This document shows, piece by piece, positions 1-7,265 of a stretch of DNA of 10,237 nucleotides. The notes under the pieces are model-generated. The model saw nothing but the letters and a program-made list of their open reading frames with translations. It ran no database searches and had not been told where the DNA came from. Position 1 is the first letter of the stretch; every line of letters begins with the position of its first letter. Origin of the DNA: Kangiella sp. (GTDB lineage: Bacteria > Pseudomonadota > Gammaproteobacteria > Enterobacterales > Kangiellaceae); NCBI GenBank assembly GCA_002733465.1, contig NVVT01000004.1:217609-227845 (forward strand). Reading direction: 5' to 3'. Made by a program: the position numbers and the translations under genes.

Positions 1-909
1 GGTTTTACATATATTTTAGACATCTTTGAAAGTGCTATCACTGTAATTACGATCCTATTTACATTTTCTCATTACCGTATTTTTTCTAAAAGAGCGAAAG
101 TTGCTGCCGTTTTTATAATCATTACTTATTTACTAATTAATGTTATCGGTTCAGGTAAACAAAAATATTTGGGTGATATAGTCGTTTTTTTTGTTTATGC
201 AGTAATTATAAAATCTGCGACATTAAATATAAAATATTCATTGAAGAAGTTATCAATTGTTTTACTTTCAATTGTTACTATTATAATTCTTTTTTCTGTT
301 ATTTTATCCCAGCGTTATTCGGCCATAGAAATAGATGCATCAAATATTGCGAACTCAATCCATCCTTTAATGTATTGGGATGAGGATGCTCCGATTCTTT
401 TGCTTTTTGGCGACATTTCAGGCTTCGCAATTGGCATGTTTTTGGGATATTTCACTAATGGATTATGTGGATTGAATTTGGCGTTGACCCTACCCTTTGA
501 ATGGACATATTTTCTAGGGAGTTCCTATTCTTTAGCAAGGATTTTAGAATCATTTATTGGAATGCCTGATGTTATTTTAGCAAATTCTTACCCATATAGA
601 GTTGAGCAATTGGGTTGGGGGATGGACAAGTGGCACTCATTATTCCCTTGGTTGGCATCGGATATTACGTTCTGGGGAGTGTTGGTAGTTACTTTGTTGT
701 TTGCATATATTTATGGAAGAGTTTGGATAAGCAGTCTTAAGAATATTAATCCTTTTGCAAGGCCTTTGTTTATCTATTTTTCTTTAGGTGTAATATTTAG
801 TTTTTCTAACAACCAATTGATGCATTCTCTTTCTGGCTGCATTGTTTTGCTTTTTTTAATGCTATTTTATATTATATGCAAAAAACGAATAGATAAAAAT
901 GAAATTTAA
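1..909 (+). CDS. Probable O-antigen/repeat-unit polymerase (Wzy-like), 5' end missing
   Basis: The frame is open from the first base to the TAA at 907-909, giving 302 residues of a protein whose start lies upstream. The TTG at 169 is internal and not a believable start, because the coding frame continues before it. The protein is dominated by hydrophobic stretches, roughly eight membrane segments in the visible part, with a short basic C-terminal tail (CKKRIDKNEI). A polar loop carries GSGKQKYLGD near residues 50-59, and aromatic-rich segments such as WHSLFPWLASD lie further on. Wzy polymerases join lipid-linked repeat units on the periplasmic face and have very little sequence conservation, so the call rests on topology, on the 11-bp overlap with the flippase gene downstream, and on locus position. 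It could be another integral membrane protein of the locus, such as a ligase or a membrane glycosyltransferase. This is one of the most AT-rich parts of the window. Confidence 0.6.
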   Translation, partial: GFTYILDIFESAITVITILFTFSHYRIFSKRAKVAAVFIIITYLLINVIGSGKQKYLGDIVVFFVYAVIIKSATLNIKYSLKKLSIVLLSIVTIIILFSVILSQRYSAIEIDASNIANSIHPLMYWDEDAPILLLFGDISGFAIGMFLGYFTNGLCGLNLALTLPFEWTYFLGSSYSLARILESFIGMPDVILANSYPYRVEQLGWGMDKWHSLFPWLASDITFWGVLVVTLLFAYIYGRVWISSLKNINPFARPLFIYFSLGVIFSFSNNQLMHSLSGCIVLLFLMLFYIICKKRIDKNEI

Positions 910-2401
910 ATATCAATTAAGAGGAGCTACATTGCTCTTTGTTCTCATAGTTTTTGGAAAGTTATCAGGCTTTTTGAAAGATGTAGAGATGACTTATTTT
1001 CATGGCGTTTCTGACGTGACCGATGCTTTTTTTCTAGCTGTTTATATATCTTCTCTTTTATATATCGCGATTTATGCATCTATTCCTATCGTCATTGTAC
1101 CATTATATTCGAAATTAAATGAGTCACAAAACGTCTCTACAAATTTAGGCAGTGTATATGTTATATATTTGATTATGTCTATTAGTTTAGCGCTTTTAGT
1201 TTTTACATATTCTGCTGATTTAGTGTCATTGTTTGGTTCGCAATTGAATAGTGAGGTTACGTTACAGTCTTCGTATTATTTGAAATTGATGGCGGTCACT
1301 TTTCCATTGTCTACGATTGTCGCTTTTGCAAATGCACAGCAAACAGTTAAAAAAACTATTTTTTACTATTACTTAGTTCCACTTGTCAACAATGTTGTCT
1401 TCTGTGTAACTTTAGTTATTTACCAAGAAAACTTTGAGTTTCATTATATACTTATTGCATCTATTTTTGCTTGGTTATTGCTTTGTATTGTAAATCTATA
1501 TAGCGAAAAACTTTATATAAAAAATTTTTGGCTAGTTCTGACTGATCTAGCTAAGCTTAGAAATGCTTTTGTTTTAACATTTCCGGCACTGCTTTCATTG
1601 TTTGCAGAGCAGTTAAATAATTTTATAGGAATAATTTTTGCGTCAAAATTAGGTGATGGTGCGGTTTCCATTTATAGTTATTCTAATAAACTTAACTTGT
1701 TGATACTCTCCGTAACGATTATGCTTATTACTACGCATATCTATCCTAAATTGAATGAAATAGTGTCGCGGAATGAACGTGGAGATATGAGTTCATTTCT
1801 GAATTTCAGCCTAAATATTTTGTTAATAATAATATTTCCAGTTGTCGTTTATTTTTCATATTATAGTTATGAAACTGTTAGTTTAATCTTTAGACGAGGT
1901 GATTTTTCAGATAATAATGCGGTGATGGTGGCTGAAGTGTTTAGGGTTTTTATTGTAGTAATACCCTTAGTAATATTTAAGGATATATTAATTCGTATGT
2001 TTTTCGCTCGCGGAAATTCAGGAACTGCATTTTTCATATCTTTTGCAGTGACTGCGATTAATTTTACTATTTGCTATAGGTTCTATCAGGAATATTTACT
2101 TGTCGGCGTTGTAGTAGCATATCTAATATCTCTTGTTGTTGGTGTTATACTTTTACTCGTCGTTAAGTGGTATCGGGAAAGAGATAATTTGCCGCAACTT
2201 CTAATAAAAACATTTTCTAGTCGGGTCGTTATAGTTTTAGTTGCAATATTCAGCATTTCACTAATTGAGCCGTTGACGCAATTTTATTGGTTATTCTACT
2301 TGCCAATATATATTGCAATATACATTGGGTTGTTATTCATATTGAAAGATAAAAGTTTATATCTATTTATTGCCTACTTAAATAGATATAAAATTACATA
2401 G
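899..2401 (+). CDS. MurJ/MviN-family lipid-linked oligosaccharide flippase in the Wzx position
   Basis: A 500-residue, almost wholly hydrophobic protein, compatible with about 14 transmembrane helices, that should move undecaprenyl-PP-linked repeat units across the inner membrane. Its N-terminus (about residues 20-46: GK, SGFLKD, then TDAFFLA) is arranged like MurJ/MviN, where SRVLGFxRD is followed by TDAFFVA. A second family-like stretch is LIFRRGDF (329-336) followed by a segment ending MFFARGN (367-373), like the LLYRRGEF...FYARGD region of MurJ. It is therefore closer to the MurJ branch of the MOP superfamily than to classic RfbX-type Wzx. Several charged positions essential in E. coli MurJ seem changed: Lys21 and Lys27 stand where Arg is usual, and YSNKLN (261-266) stands where YADRLM is usual. 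A glycan substrate other than lipid II is thus likely. The ATG overlaps the preceding gene by 11 bp with only a weak ribosome site, so translational coupling is likely. It is very AT-rich (15 G/C in bases 1141-1200). Confidence 0.85.
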   Translation: MKFKYQLRGATLLFVLIVFGKLSGFLKDVEMTYFHGVSDVTDAFFLAVYISSLLYIAIYASIPIVIVPLYSKLNESQNVSTNLGSVYVIYLIMSISLALLVFTYSADLVSLFGSQLNSEVTLQSSYYLKLMAVTFPLSTIVAFANAQQTVKKTIFYYYLVPLVNNVVFCVTLVIYQENFEFHYILIASIFAWLLLCIVNLYSEKLYIKNFWLVLTDLAKLRNAFVLTFPALLSLFAEQLNNFIGIIFASKLGDGAVSIYSYSNKLNLLILSVTIMLITTHIYPKLNEIVSRNERGDMSSFLNFSLNILLIIIFPVVVYFSYYSYETVSLIFRRGDFSDNNAVMVAEVFRVFIVVIPLVIFKDILIRMFFARGNSGTAFFISFAVTAINFTICYRFYQEYLLVGVVVAYLISLVVGVILLLVVKWYRERDNLPQLLIKTFSSRVVIVLVAIFSISLIEPLTQFYWLFYLPIYIAIYIGLLFILKDKSLYLFIAYLNRYKIT

Positions 2402-2412
2402 AGATTATACAC

Positions 2413-3447
2413 ATGTTTGATAATAGAGTTTTACTTATTACAGGTGGAACAGGATCGTTCGGGAACGCTGTTCTTAGAAAATTTTTGAATAGTGCCGTTA
2501 ATGAAATTCGCATTTTTTCGCGAGACGAAAAAAAGCAAGATGATATGAGGAAAAATTTCAATTCTGACAAATTAAAATTTTTTATTGGGGACGTTAGAGA
2601 TTATCAAAGTGTATCTAATGCTATGCGTGGCGTAGACTTCGTTTTTCATGCGGCCGCTCTTAAGCAAGTACCTTCTTGCGAATTCTATCCTCTTGAAGCA
2701 GTAAAAACTAATATACTCGGAACTGAGAATGTTCTTGAAGCAGCAATAGCTCATAGCGTTAAAAATGTTGTCTGCTTGAGTACTGATAAGGCTGTTTATC
2801 CCATTAACGCTATGGGTACTTCAAAAGCTATGATGGAGAAAGTGATTGTTGCCAAATCTAGAAATGTACCAGACGGCATGACGATATGCACTACTCGTTA
2901 CGGAAATGTCATGGCTTCTCGTGGTTCTGTTATTCCATTATTCATTCGTCAAATTATTGAGAACTCACCAATCACGATAACAGATCCAAACATGACTCGG
3001 TTTATGATGACGTTAGATGATGCTGTAGACTTGGTGATTCATGCATTCAAAAATGGCGTAAACGGGGATATCTTTGTTCAAAAAGCTCCCGCAGCGACTA
3101 TTGATGTTTTAACAAAAGCAATTTTTAGTTTGATGGGTAAACCAGAACATAAAATAAATGTTATTGGAACGCGCCATGGAGAAAAGCTTTATGAAGCTTT
3201 ATGTAGTAGAGAAGAAATGTTTGTAGCTCAAGATCAAGGTGACTATTACCGTATACCTGCAGATAATCGAGACTTGAACTATTCTAAATATTTTGAAGAG
3301 GGTGAAAAAGAGCTGTCACAAGTAGAAGACTATAATTCTCATAACACTTACCGTTTAGATATTGAAGGAATGAAAGAACTATTAAGAAAATTAGATTTTA
3401 TTCGAGAGATCGAAGCTGGTAATTTAGTTGTACCTGAAGGCGTTTAA
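2413..3447 (+). CDS. fnlA: UDP-GlcNAc 4,6-dehydratase (inverting, 5-epimerizing), FnlA/WbjB/CapE/WbvB family
   Basis: An extended short-chain dehydrogenase of 344 residues, the usual family length. It takes UDP-GlcNAc to UDP-2-acetamido-2,6-dideoxy-L-arabino-4-hexulose, the first committed step towards L-FucNAc, L-RhaNAc or L-QuiNAc nucleotide sugars in the cytoplasm. An N-terminal Rossmann fold carries GGTGSFG (11-17), which binds NADP. The catalytic region has STDKAVYP (123-130) with Asp125-Lys126, followed by MGTSK (134-138), so the canonical SDR Tyr of YxxxK is Met. That substitution is typical of the inverting CapE/WbjB enzymes, whereas retaining enzymes such as PglF or WbpM are much larger membrane proteins. 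HGEKLYEAL near residue 256 is a conserved C-terminal-domain motif. The ATG follows the flippase stop by 11 bp, with a weak AGAG upstream. It abuts the next gene exactly (TAA directly followed by ATG), indicating one operon. Confidence 0.95.
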   Translation: MFDNRVLLITGGTGSFGNAVLRKFLNSAVNEIRIFSRDEKKQDDMRKNFNSDKLKFFIGDVRDYQSVSNAMRGVDFVFHAAALKQVPSCEFYPLEAVKTNILGTENVLEAAIAHSVKNVVCLSTDKAVYPINAMGTSKAMMEKVIVAKSRNVPDGMTICTTRYGNVMASRGSVIPLFIRQIIENSPITITDPNMTRFMMTLDDAVDLVIHAFKNGVNGDIFVQKAPAATIDVLTKAIFSLMGKPEHKINVIGTRHGEKLYEALCSREEMFVAQDQGDYYRIPADNRDLNYSKYFEEGEKELSQVEDYNSHNTYRLDIEGMKELLRKLDFIREIEAGNLVVPEGV

Positions 3448-4326
3448 ATGAAGATTTTAATTATTGGCGCTACGGGGATGCTAGGGTATAGTTTATTTAG
3501 TAATTTAAGTGAGTACCGTGAACTTGAAGTATACGGAACTGTTCGCAGTGTTAAAGGCAAAGAACATTTCTTCATTGATTATGCAGACAAAATTACAACA
3601 AATGTCGATGTTGAAGAAATAAATATCCTTGACGCTACAGTAGCCAGCATCAAACCTGATGTCGTCATCAATTGTATTGGTTTAATTAAGCAACATGATA
3701 TTTCTAAACAACATATTGATGCAATATCTATTAATTCACTTTTGCCACATCAATTAGCCAGTGTTTGTAATCGATATGGGGCTAAACTTATTCACTTTTC
3801 AACCGATTGTGTTTTTAGTGGCGCGAAAGGTGGATATTTAGAAAATCATACTCCTGATGCACATGATTTATATGGAAAAAGTAAATATTTAGGTGAAGTA
3901 AATTATGAACCTCATTTAACGCTTAGAACATCTATTATCGGACACGAATTATCTTCGTGCGTCAGTTTAATTGACTGGTTTTTATCACAGAAAAACAAAA
4001 CGAAAGGTTTTTCAAAAGCAATTTTTTCTGGTTTACCAACATGCGTGGTTGCTAAGTTATTAGCTGAATACATCCTTCCTAAACCTGAGTTAACTGGACT
4101 ACTCCATTTAAGCGTAGCTCCTATTGATAAATATAGTTTGCTTAATTTGGTTTCGACGGTTTATAGAAAAGAAATTGAAGTTGTAGAATCAACAGAGTTA
4201 ATTATTGATCGTTCGCTGAATTCAGATAAATTACGTCAATTAATAAGTTTGAAAATTCCTACTTGGGAAGCGTTAGTCTCCGATATGTACAGTGATTATC
4301 AAAAGAGGTATCAAGGAAAATTATGA
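3448..4326 (+). CDS. RmlD-like UDP-4-keto-6-deoxy-L-hexosamine reductase (WbvR / FnlB type), cupin domain absent
   Basis: A 292-residue short-chain dehydrogenase related to dTDP-4-dehydrorhamnose reductase RmlD. It has GATGMLG (7-13) for NAD(P)H binding, HFSTDCVFSG (116-125) and YGKSK (142-146), the canonical YxxxK catalytic pair. It should reduce the C4 keto group of the product made by the preceding dehydratase. WbjC and CapF, which make the L-FucNAc precursor, are about 370 residues because of a C-terminal cupin domain that epimerises C3. This protein ends after the RmlD-like part. The short WbvR-type reductases known from Vibrio cholerae O37 give UDP-L-RhaNAc, which a 2-epimerase turns into UDP-L-QuiNAc, so that route is favoured here. 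A separate cupin protein (WbuC type) outside the window would restore the L-FucNAc option. GAAGG at 3436-3440 is a good ribosome site, and the 3' end overlaps the next gene by ATGA. Confidence 0.85.
   Translation: MKILIIGATGMLGYSLFSNLSEYRELEVYGTVRSVKGKEHFFIDYADKITTNVDVEEINILDATVASIKPDVVINCIGLIKQHDISKQHIDAISINSLLPHQLASVCNRYGAKLIHFSTDCVFSGAKGGYLENHTPDAHDLYGKSKYLGEVNYEPHLTLRTSIIGHELSSCVSLIDWFLSQKNKTKGFSKAIFSGLPTCVVAKLLAEYILPKPELTGLLHLSVAPIDKYSLLNLVSTVYRKEIEVVESTELIIDRSLNSDKLRQLISLKIPTWEALVSDMYSDYQKRYQGKL
4313..4317 (+). promoter_or_regulatory. Shine-Dalgarno site for the 2-epimerase gene
   Basis: AAGGA lies five bases before the ATG at 4323, inside the end of the reductase gene. It fixes the start that overlaps the upstream stop in ATGA, a usual sign of translational coupling. 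Confidence 0.7.
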
Positions 4327-5450
4327 AAAAGTTAAAGGTGTTGACAATTGTTGGTACTCGCCCTGAAATAATTCGTTTATCTAGAATAATTGACAAATTA
4401 GATAAGTATTGTGATCATACTTTAGTGCACACAGGTCAAAATTATGATTATGAACTTAATCAAATATTTTTTGATGATCTAGGTATTCGTTCGCCAGATA
4501 TTTTCCTTGAGTGTGCAGGAATAAGCGCAGCAGATACTATGGCACAAGTTATTGCTAAGTCAGATGAAATGTTTGCAGAAACACAGCCTGATGCTTTATT
4601 GATTTTAGGGGATACTAATAGCGCACTATCGGCTATTTCAGCTAAACGAAGAAAAATTCCAATCTTCCACATGGAAGCGGGCAATCGTTGTTTTGATATG
4701 CGCGTACCGGAAGAGATTAATCGCAAAATTGTAGATCATATTTCAGATATTAATATGCCATATACGGATATAGCTAGAGAATACCTTTTAAATGAAGGTC
4801 TGAAACCTGAGTTCATCATTAAAACAGGGAGTCCCATGGATGAGGTTTTAGCTTATTATAAAGATAAAATTTATTCTTCAGGTGTAGTTTCCCGTTTAGA
4901 GTTAACAGCTAAAAAATACTTTGTTGTAAGTGTTCATAGGGAAGAAAATGTCGATTCAGATACGAATATTAATAAATATGTTAATGTACTAAATACACTG
5001 GCAGAAAAATATCAATATCCTATTATTGTTTCTACACATCCAAGAACAAGAAAAAAAATCGATGCTTTAAACTTAAAATTTGATCCCTTAGTAAGATTGA
5101 TGAAACCACTAGGTTTTTCTGATTATGTCAAACTTCAGTGTAATTCAAAGTTAGTTTTAAGTGATAGTGGTACGATTACCGAAGAATCTTCTATTATGAA
5201 TTTCCCAGCTTTAAATATTCGAGAGGCACATGAAAGGCCTGAAGGTTTTGAAGAAGGTGCTGTGATGTTTACCGGTATGGAGCTGGAGCGTATTTTAAAT
5301 GCTATAGAAATTCTTGAAGATCAAAAAACTGGTTCTGAGCGTTCTATAAATATTGTCCAAGATTATATTGCTCCGAATGTTTCTGATAAAGTGATCCGTA
5401 TTATCATCAGCTATACGGATTATGTTAATAAATTTATCTGGAAAAAATAA
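4323..5450 (+). CDS. fnlC: UDP-N-acetyl-hexosamine 2-epimerase, WecB-like (FnlC/WbjD/CapG/WbvD)
   Basis: A non-hydrolysing UDP-GlcNAc 2-epimerase-family protein of 375 residues with a GT-B fold, the usual length. Visible family motifs in order are GTRPE (11-15), TGQNYD (37-42), GDTNS (96-100), HMEAGNRC (116-123), VPEEINR (128-134), VHREEN (204-209) and SDSGTITEE (280-288). Together they form the UDP-sugar site, including the acidic and His residues used in anti-elimination/addition at C2. As third gene of the dehydratase-reductase-epimerase set it should invert C2 of the UDP-2-acetamido-2,6-dideoxy-L-hexose, giving UDP-L-QuiNAc from L-RhaNAc or UDP-L-FucNAc from the L-talo isomer. A role in UDP-ManNAc synthesis (true WecB) is less likely, because no ManNAcA dehydrogenase lies beside it and the family branch with HMEAGNRCFD typifies the FnlC group. 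Confidence 0.93.
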   Translation: MKKLKVLTIVGTRPEIIRLSRIIDKLDKYCDHTLVHTGQNYDYELNQIFFDDLGIRSPDIFLECAGISAADTMAQVIAKSDEMFAETQPDALLILGDTNSALSAISAKRRKIPIFHMEAGNRCFDMRVPEEINRKIVDHISDINMPYTDIAREYLLNEGLKPEFIIKTGSPMDEVLAYYKDKIYSSGVVSRLELTAKKYFVVSVHREENVDSDTNINKYVNVLNTLAEKYQYPIIVSTHPRTRKKIDALNLKFDPLVRLMKPLGFSDYVKLQCNSKLVLSDSGTITEESSIMNFPALNIREAHERPEGFEEGAVMFTGMELERILNAIEILEDQKTGSERSINIVQDYIAPNVSDKVIRIIISYTDYVNKFIWKK

Positions 5451-5466
5451 TTACCTCGGTGCGAAT

Positions 5467-6600
5467 GTGAAAATATGTATTATTGGAGCTTTACCTTCCT
5501 CTTTAATTAATTTTAGAGGTGAGCTCATTAAATCCCTTGTTGCGGAGGGGCATAATGTAATTGCGATGGCTTCGGGAGCTTCTAATATGGACGTTACCGA
5601 TATAGAAGCTCTCGGCGTTAAGTATGTAGACTATTCAGTAACGCGTAACGGTTTGAATCCTTTCGCAGATATGAATACACTGAAAAATTTTATTGTATTA
5701 TTTAAGAAAGAAAAACCAGATATTGTTCTAGCTTATACTATTAAACCTGTTATTTGGGGCGGTATAGCTACACGTTTTTTTTCAAACATGAGGTTTTATG
5801 GACTTATAACTGGCTTGGGATTTGCTTTTCAACACGGAAATTTTAAACGAAATCTGCTAAATGCCATAGCGACTAACCTGTATCGTTTGGCGTTAGCAAA
5901 AGCTAAGAACGTTATTTTTCAGAATACTGACAATTTACAAGTGTTTTTGGATAAAAATATTATAGTGAAAGAGCAAGGTGTAAGAGTTAATGGTTCTGGT
6001 GTTAATCTTGCGCATTTTACTAAATGTAATATAACAACTTCATCAATAATTTTTTTAACGGTTGCGCGGTTACTTGGAGAGAAGGGATTAAGAGAGTATG
6101 CGGCAGCCGCTAAAATAGTTAAGCAGAAATATCCCGATGTTACATTTCAGTTAGTAGGTCCTGAAGATCCATCTCCTGATGGTATACCTATTTCTGAAGT
6201 TAACCAGTGGCATAATGACGGTTATATTGAGTACTTGGGTAGTGCCACAGACATTAGACCCCATATAATTAATTGTAATATTTTTGTTTTAGCATCTTAT
6301 CATGAAGGCATGCCTAGAACAGTACTTGAAGCTATGGCTACCGGACGACCAATATTGACCACTAATGTCCCTGGGTGTAAGGAAACTGTTATTGAAGGAG
6401 AGAATGGTTTTTTAATCGAAAAACAAGATGTTGAGCAATTAGTTGATAAAATGCTTTGGTTTATTGAACACCAAGAAAAATGGCAAACAATGGCTGATAA
6501 AAGTCATGAATTGGCTATGGAAAAATTTGATGTACGCAAGGTAAATAATGAACTCTTGAAAATAATGGAGTTGCAAACTAGAGTAAGTGGCGATGTTTAA
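5467..6600 (+). CDS. GT4-family glycosyltransferase
   Basis: A retaining GT-B glycosyltransferase of 377 residues from the GTG at 5467, expected to act at the cytoplasmic face of the inner membrane on an undecaprenyl-PP-linked acceptor. The N-terminal acceptor domain opens KICIIGALPSSLINFRGELI. The C-terminal donor domain has VARLLGEKG (Arg201, Lys206 side chains for the diphosphate), then YHEGMPRTVLEAMATGRP with the EX7E pair Glu280 and Glu288. An ATG at 5422 would add 15 residues that overlap the epimerase gene by 29 bp. The GTG is preferred because family members begin with the first beta strand, though neither start has a strong ribosome site. Its place between the L-sugar genes and the PglC-like enzyme suggests that it adds the second sugar to the initiating residue. 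The donor cannot be told from sequence alone. The 3' end overlaps the next gene by 8 bp. Confidence 0.86.
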   Translation: MKICIIGALPSSLINFRGELIKSLVAEGHNVIAMASGASNMDVTDIEALGVKYVDYSVTRNGLNPFADMNTLKNFIVLFKKEKPDIVLAYTIKPVIWGGIATRFFSNMRFYGLITGLGFAFQHGNFKRNLLNAIATNLYRLALAKAKNVIFQNTDNLQVFLDKNIIVKEQGVRVNGSGVNLAHFTKCNITTSSIIFLTVARLLGEKGLREYAAAAKIVKQKYPDVTFQLVGPEDPSPDGIPISEVNQWHNDGYIEYLGSATDIRPHIINCNIFVLASYHEGMPRTVLEAMATGRPILTTNVPGCKETVIEGENGFLIEKQDVEQLVDKMLWFIEHQEKWQTMADKSHELAMEKFDVRKVNNELLKIMELQTRVSGDV

Positions 6601-7183
6601 ACGCTTATTTGATATTCTAATTTCAGCGATAGCTTTATTTTTATTATCTCCAATTATTTTTTTAGTAAGTCGTAAAATTGCTAAGAATTTAGGTGAACCG
6701 GTGTTGTTCAAACAAAACCGTCCAGGATTGAATGGCCAAATTTTTGAGATGTTCAAGTTTCGATCCATGCAAGATGCTATTGATAACCAAGGAAACACAT
6801 TACCAGATTCCGAACGATTAACACCTTTCGGTGAAAAGTTGCGTAGCTCAAGTTTAGATGAATTACCTGGGCTTTGGAATGTTCTAAAAGGTGATATGAG
6901 TCTAGTTGGCCCTCGCCCACTCTTAGTTGAATATTTGCCTTTGTATAATGACGAGCAAGCTAAGCGTCATAATGTAAGACCTGGCATTACAGGCTGGGCG
7001 CAAATTAACGGTAGAAACGCGATCAGCTGGGATGAAAAATTTAGTCTTGATGTATGGTATGTGAAAAATCAAAGTTTTTGGTTAGATATTAAAATATTAT
7101 TTTTGACTGTGAAAAAGGTCTTTGTGAAAGATGGTATTTCCGCTGATGGTGAAGTAACGATGTCAAAATTTACAGGTAACTAG
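6593..7183 (+). CDS. PglC-like initiating phosphoglycosyl transferase (sugar transferase)
   Basis: A monotopic phosphoglycosyl transferase of 196 residues, which moves a phospho-sugar from a UDP-sugar to undecaprenyl phosphate and starts each repeat unit. The N-terminal FKRLFDI segment leads into one hydrophobic re-entrant helix with a Ser-Pro break (19-20). The catalytic core has FKQNRPG (about 39-45), FKFRSM (55-60), the Asp-Glu dyad of SSLDELPGLWNVL (Asp89, Glu90) and VGPRPLL (105-111), then RPGITGWAQINGRN. It has the small PglC size and lacks the extra membrane helices of WbaP/WcaJ. The neighbouring acetyltransferase and aminotransferase make UDP-diNAc-bacillosamine or a relative the likely substrate. 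A GTG at 6587 would add two residues; the ATG at 6593 fits the family start better. AGGAG begins within the stop codon (7182-7186), although no gene now starts just after it. Confidence 0.93.
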   Translation: MFKRLFDILISAIALFLLSPIIFLVSRKIAKNLGEPVLFKQNRPGLNGQIFEMFKFRSMQDAIDNQGNTLPDSERLTPFGEKLRSSSLDELPGLWNVLKGDMSLVGPRPLLVEYLPLYNDEQAKRHNVRPGITGWAQINGRNAISWDEKFSLDVWYVKNQSFWLDIKILFLTVKKVFVKDGISADGEVTMSKFTGN

Positions 7184-7186
7184 GAG
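7182..7186 (+). promoter_or_regulatory. Orphan Shine-Dalgarno sequence at the sugar-transferase stop codon
   Basis: AGGAG overlaps the TAG stop at 7181-7183, but no start codon opening a gene lies within the usual distance; the next gene begins at 7266. The acetyltransferase that normally follows this type of transferase starts at 7778 and has only GGAA 13 bases upstream. The motif may be the former ribosome site of that gene, left behind when the toxin-antitoxin module entered. This is inference from position. Confidence 0.45.
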
Positions 7187-7203
7187 CTTGTCCGAGGTGT
7201 GTT

Positions 7204-7233
7204 TTGCATAGGTGAGCCGTAAACCGCTATAAT
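7204..7233 (+). promoter_or_regulatory. Sigma-70-type promoter of the toxin-antitoxin module
   Basis: TATAAT at 7228-7233 is a perfect -10 box. TTGCAT at 7204-7209, 18 bases upstream, is a partial -35 with the conserved TTG. Initiation would be about 7 bases after the -10, leaving a leader of roughly 25 bases before the antitoxin ATG. It lies in the only sizeable gap (82 bp) inside the gene cluster, and may also transcribe the acetyltransferase and aminotransferase genes downstream. Confidence 0.65.
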
Positions 7234-7237
7234 ATAG
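7227..7237. promoter_or_regulatory. Putative autoregulatory operator: dyad over the -10 box
   Basis: CTATA-A-TATAG is a perfect 5-bp inverted repeat around one central base, and it covers the whole -10 hexamer. Type II antitoxins commonly repress their own promoter by binding such dyads. The site is AT-rich and short, so part of the symmetry comes from the TATAAT box itself. Confidence 0.35.
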
Positions 7238-7256
7238 TGATTGATATGTTAATTTT

Positions 7257-7260
7257 GAGG
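7257..7260 (+). promoter_or_regulatory. Shine-Dalgarno site of the antitoxin gene
   Basis: GAGG lies five bases before the ATG at 7266 and is the clearest ribosome site of the module. The toxin has no comparable site and starts in the ATGA overlap, which should keep antitoxin synthesis ahead of toxin synthesis. Confidence 0.65.
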
Positions 7261-7265
7261 TTTAT

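Noticed and set aside
169..171. TTG as start of the first gene
   Set aside because: The same frame is open back to base 1 and encodes plausible membrane protein sequence, so the gene is 5'-truncated by the window.
2572..2754. Open frame on the - strand inside the dehydratase gene
   Set aside because: Fully contained in a gene with strong motifs; no family features or ribosome site.
4460..4726. 88-codon - strand frame inside the 2-epimerase gene
   Set aside because: Antisense shadow of a well-conserved coding region; no recognisable protein features.
6439..6798. 119-codon - strand frame across the GT4 and PglC-like junction
   Set aside because: Overlaps two convincing + strand genes and shows no domain or translation signal.
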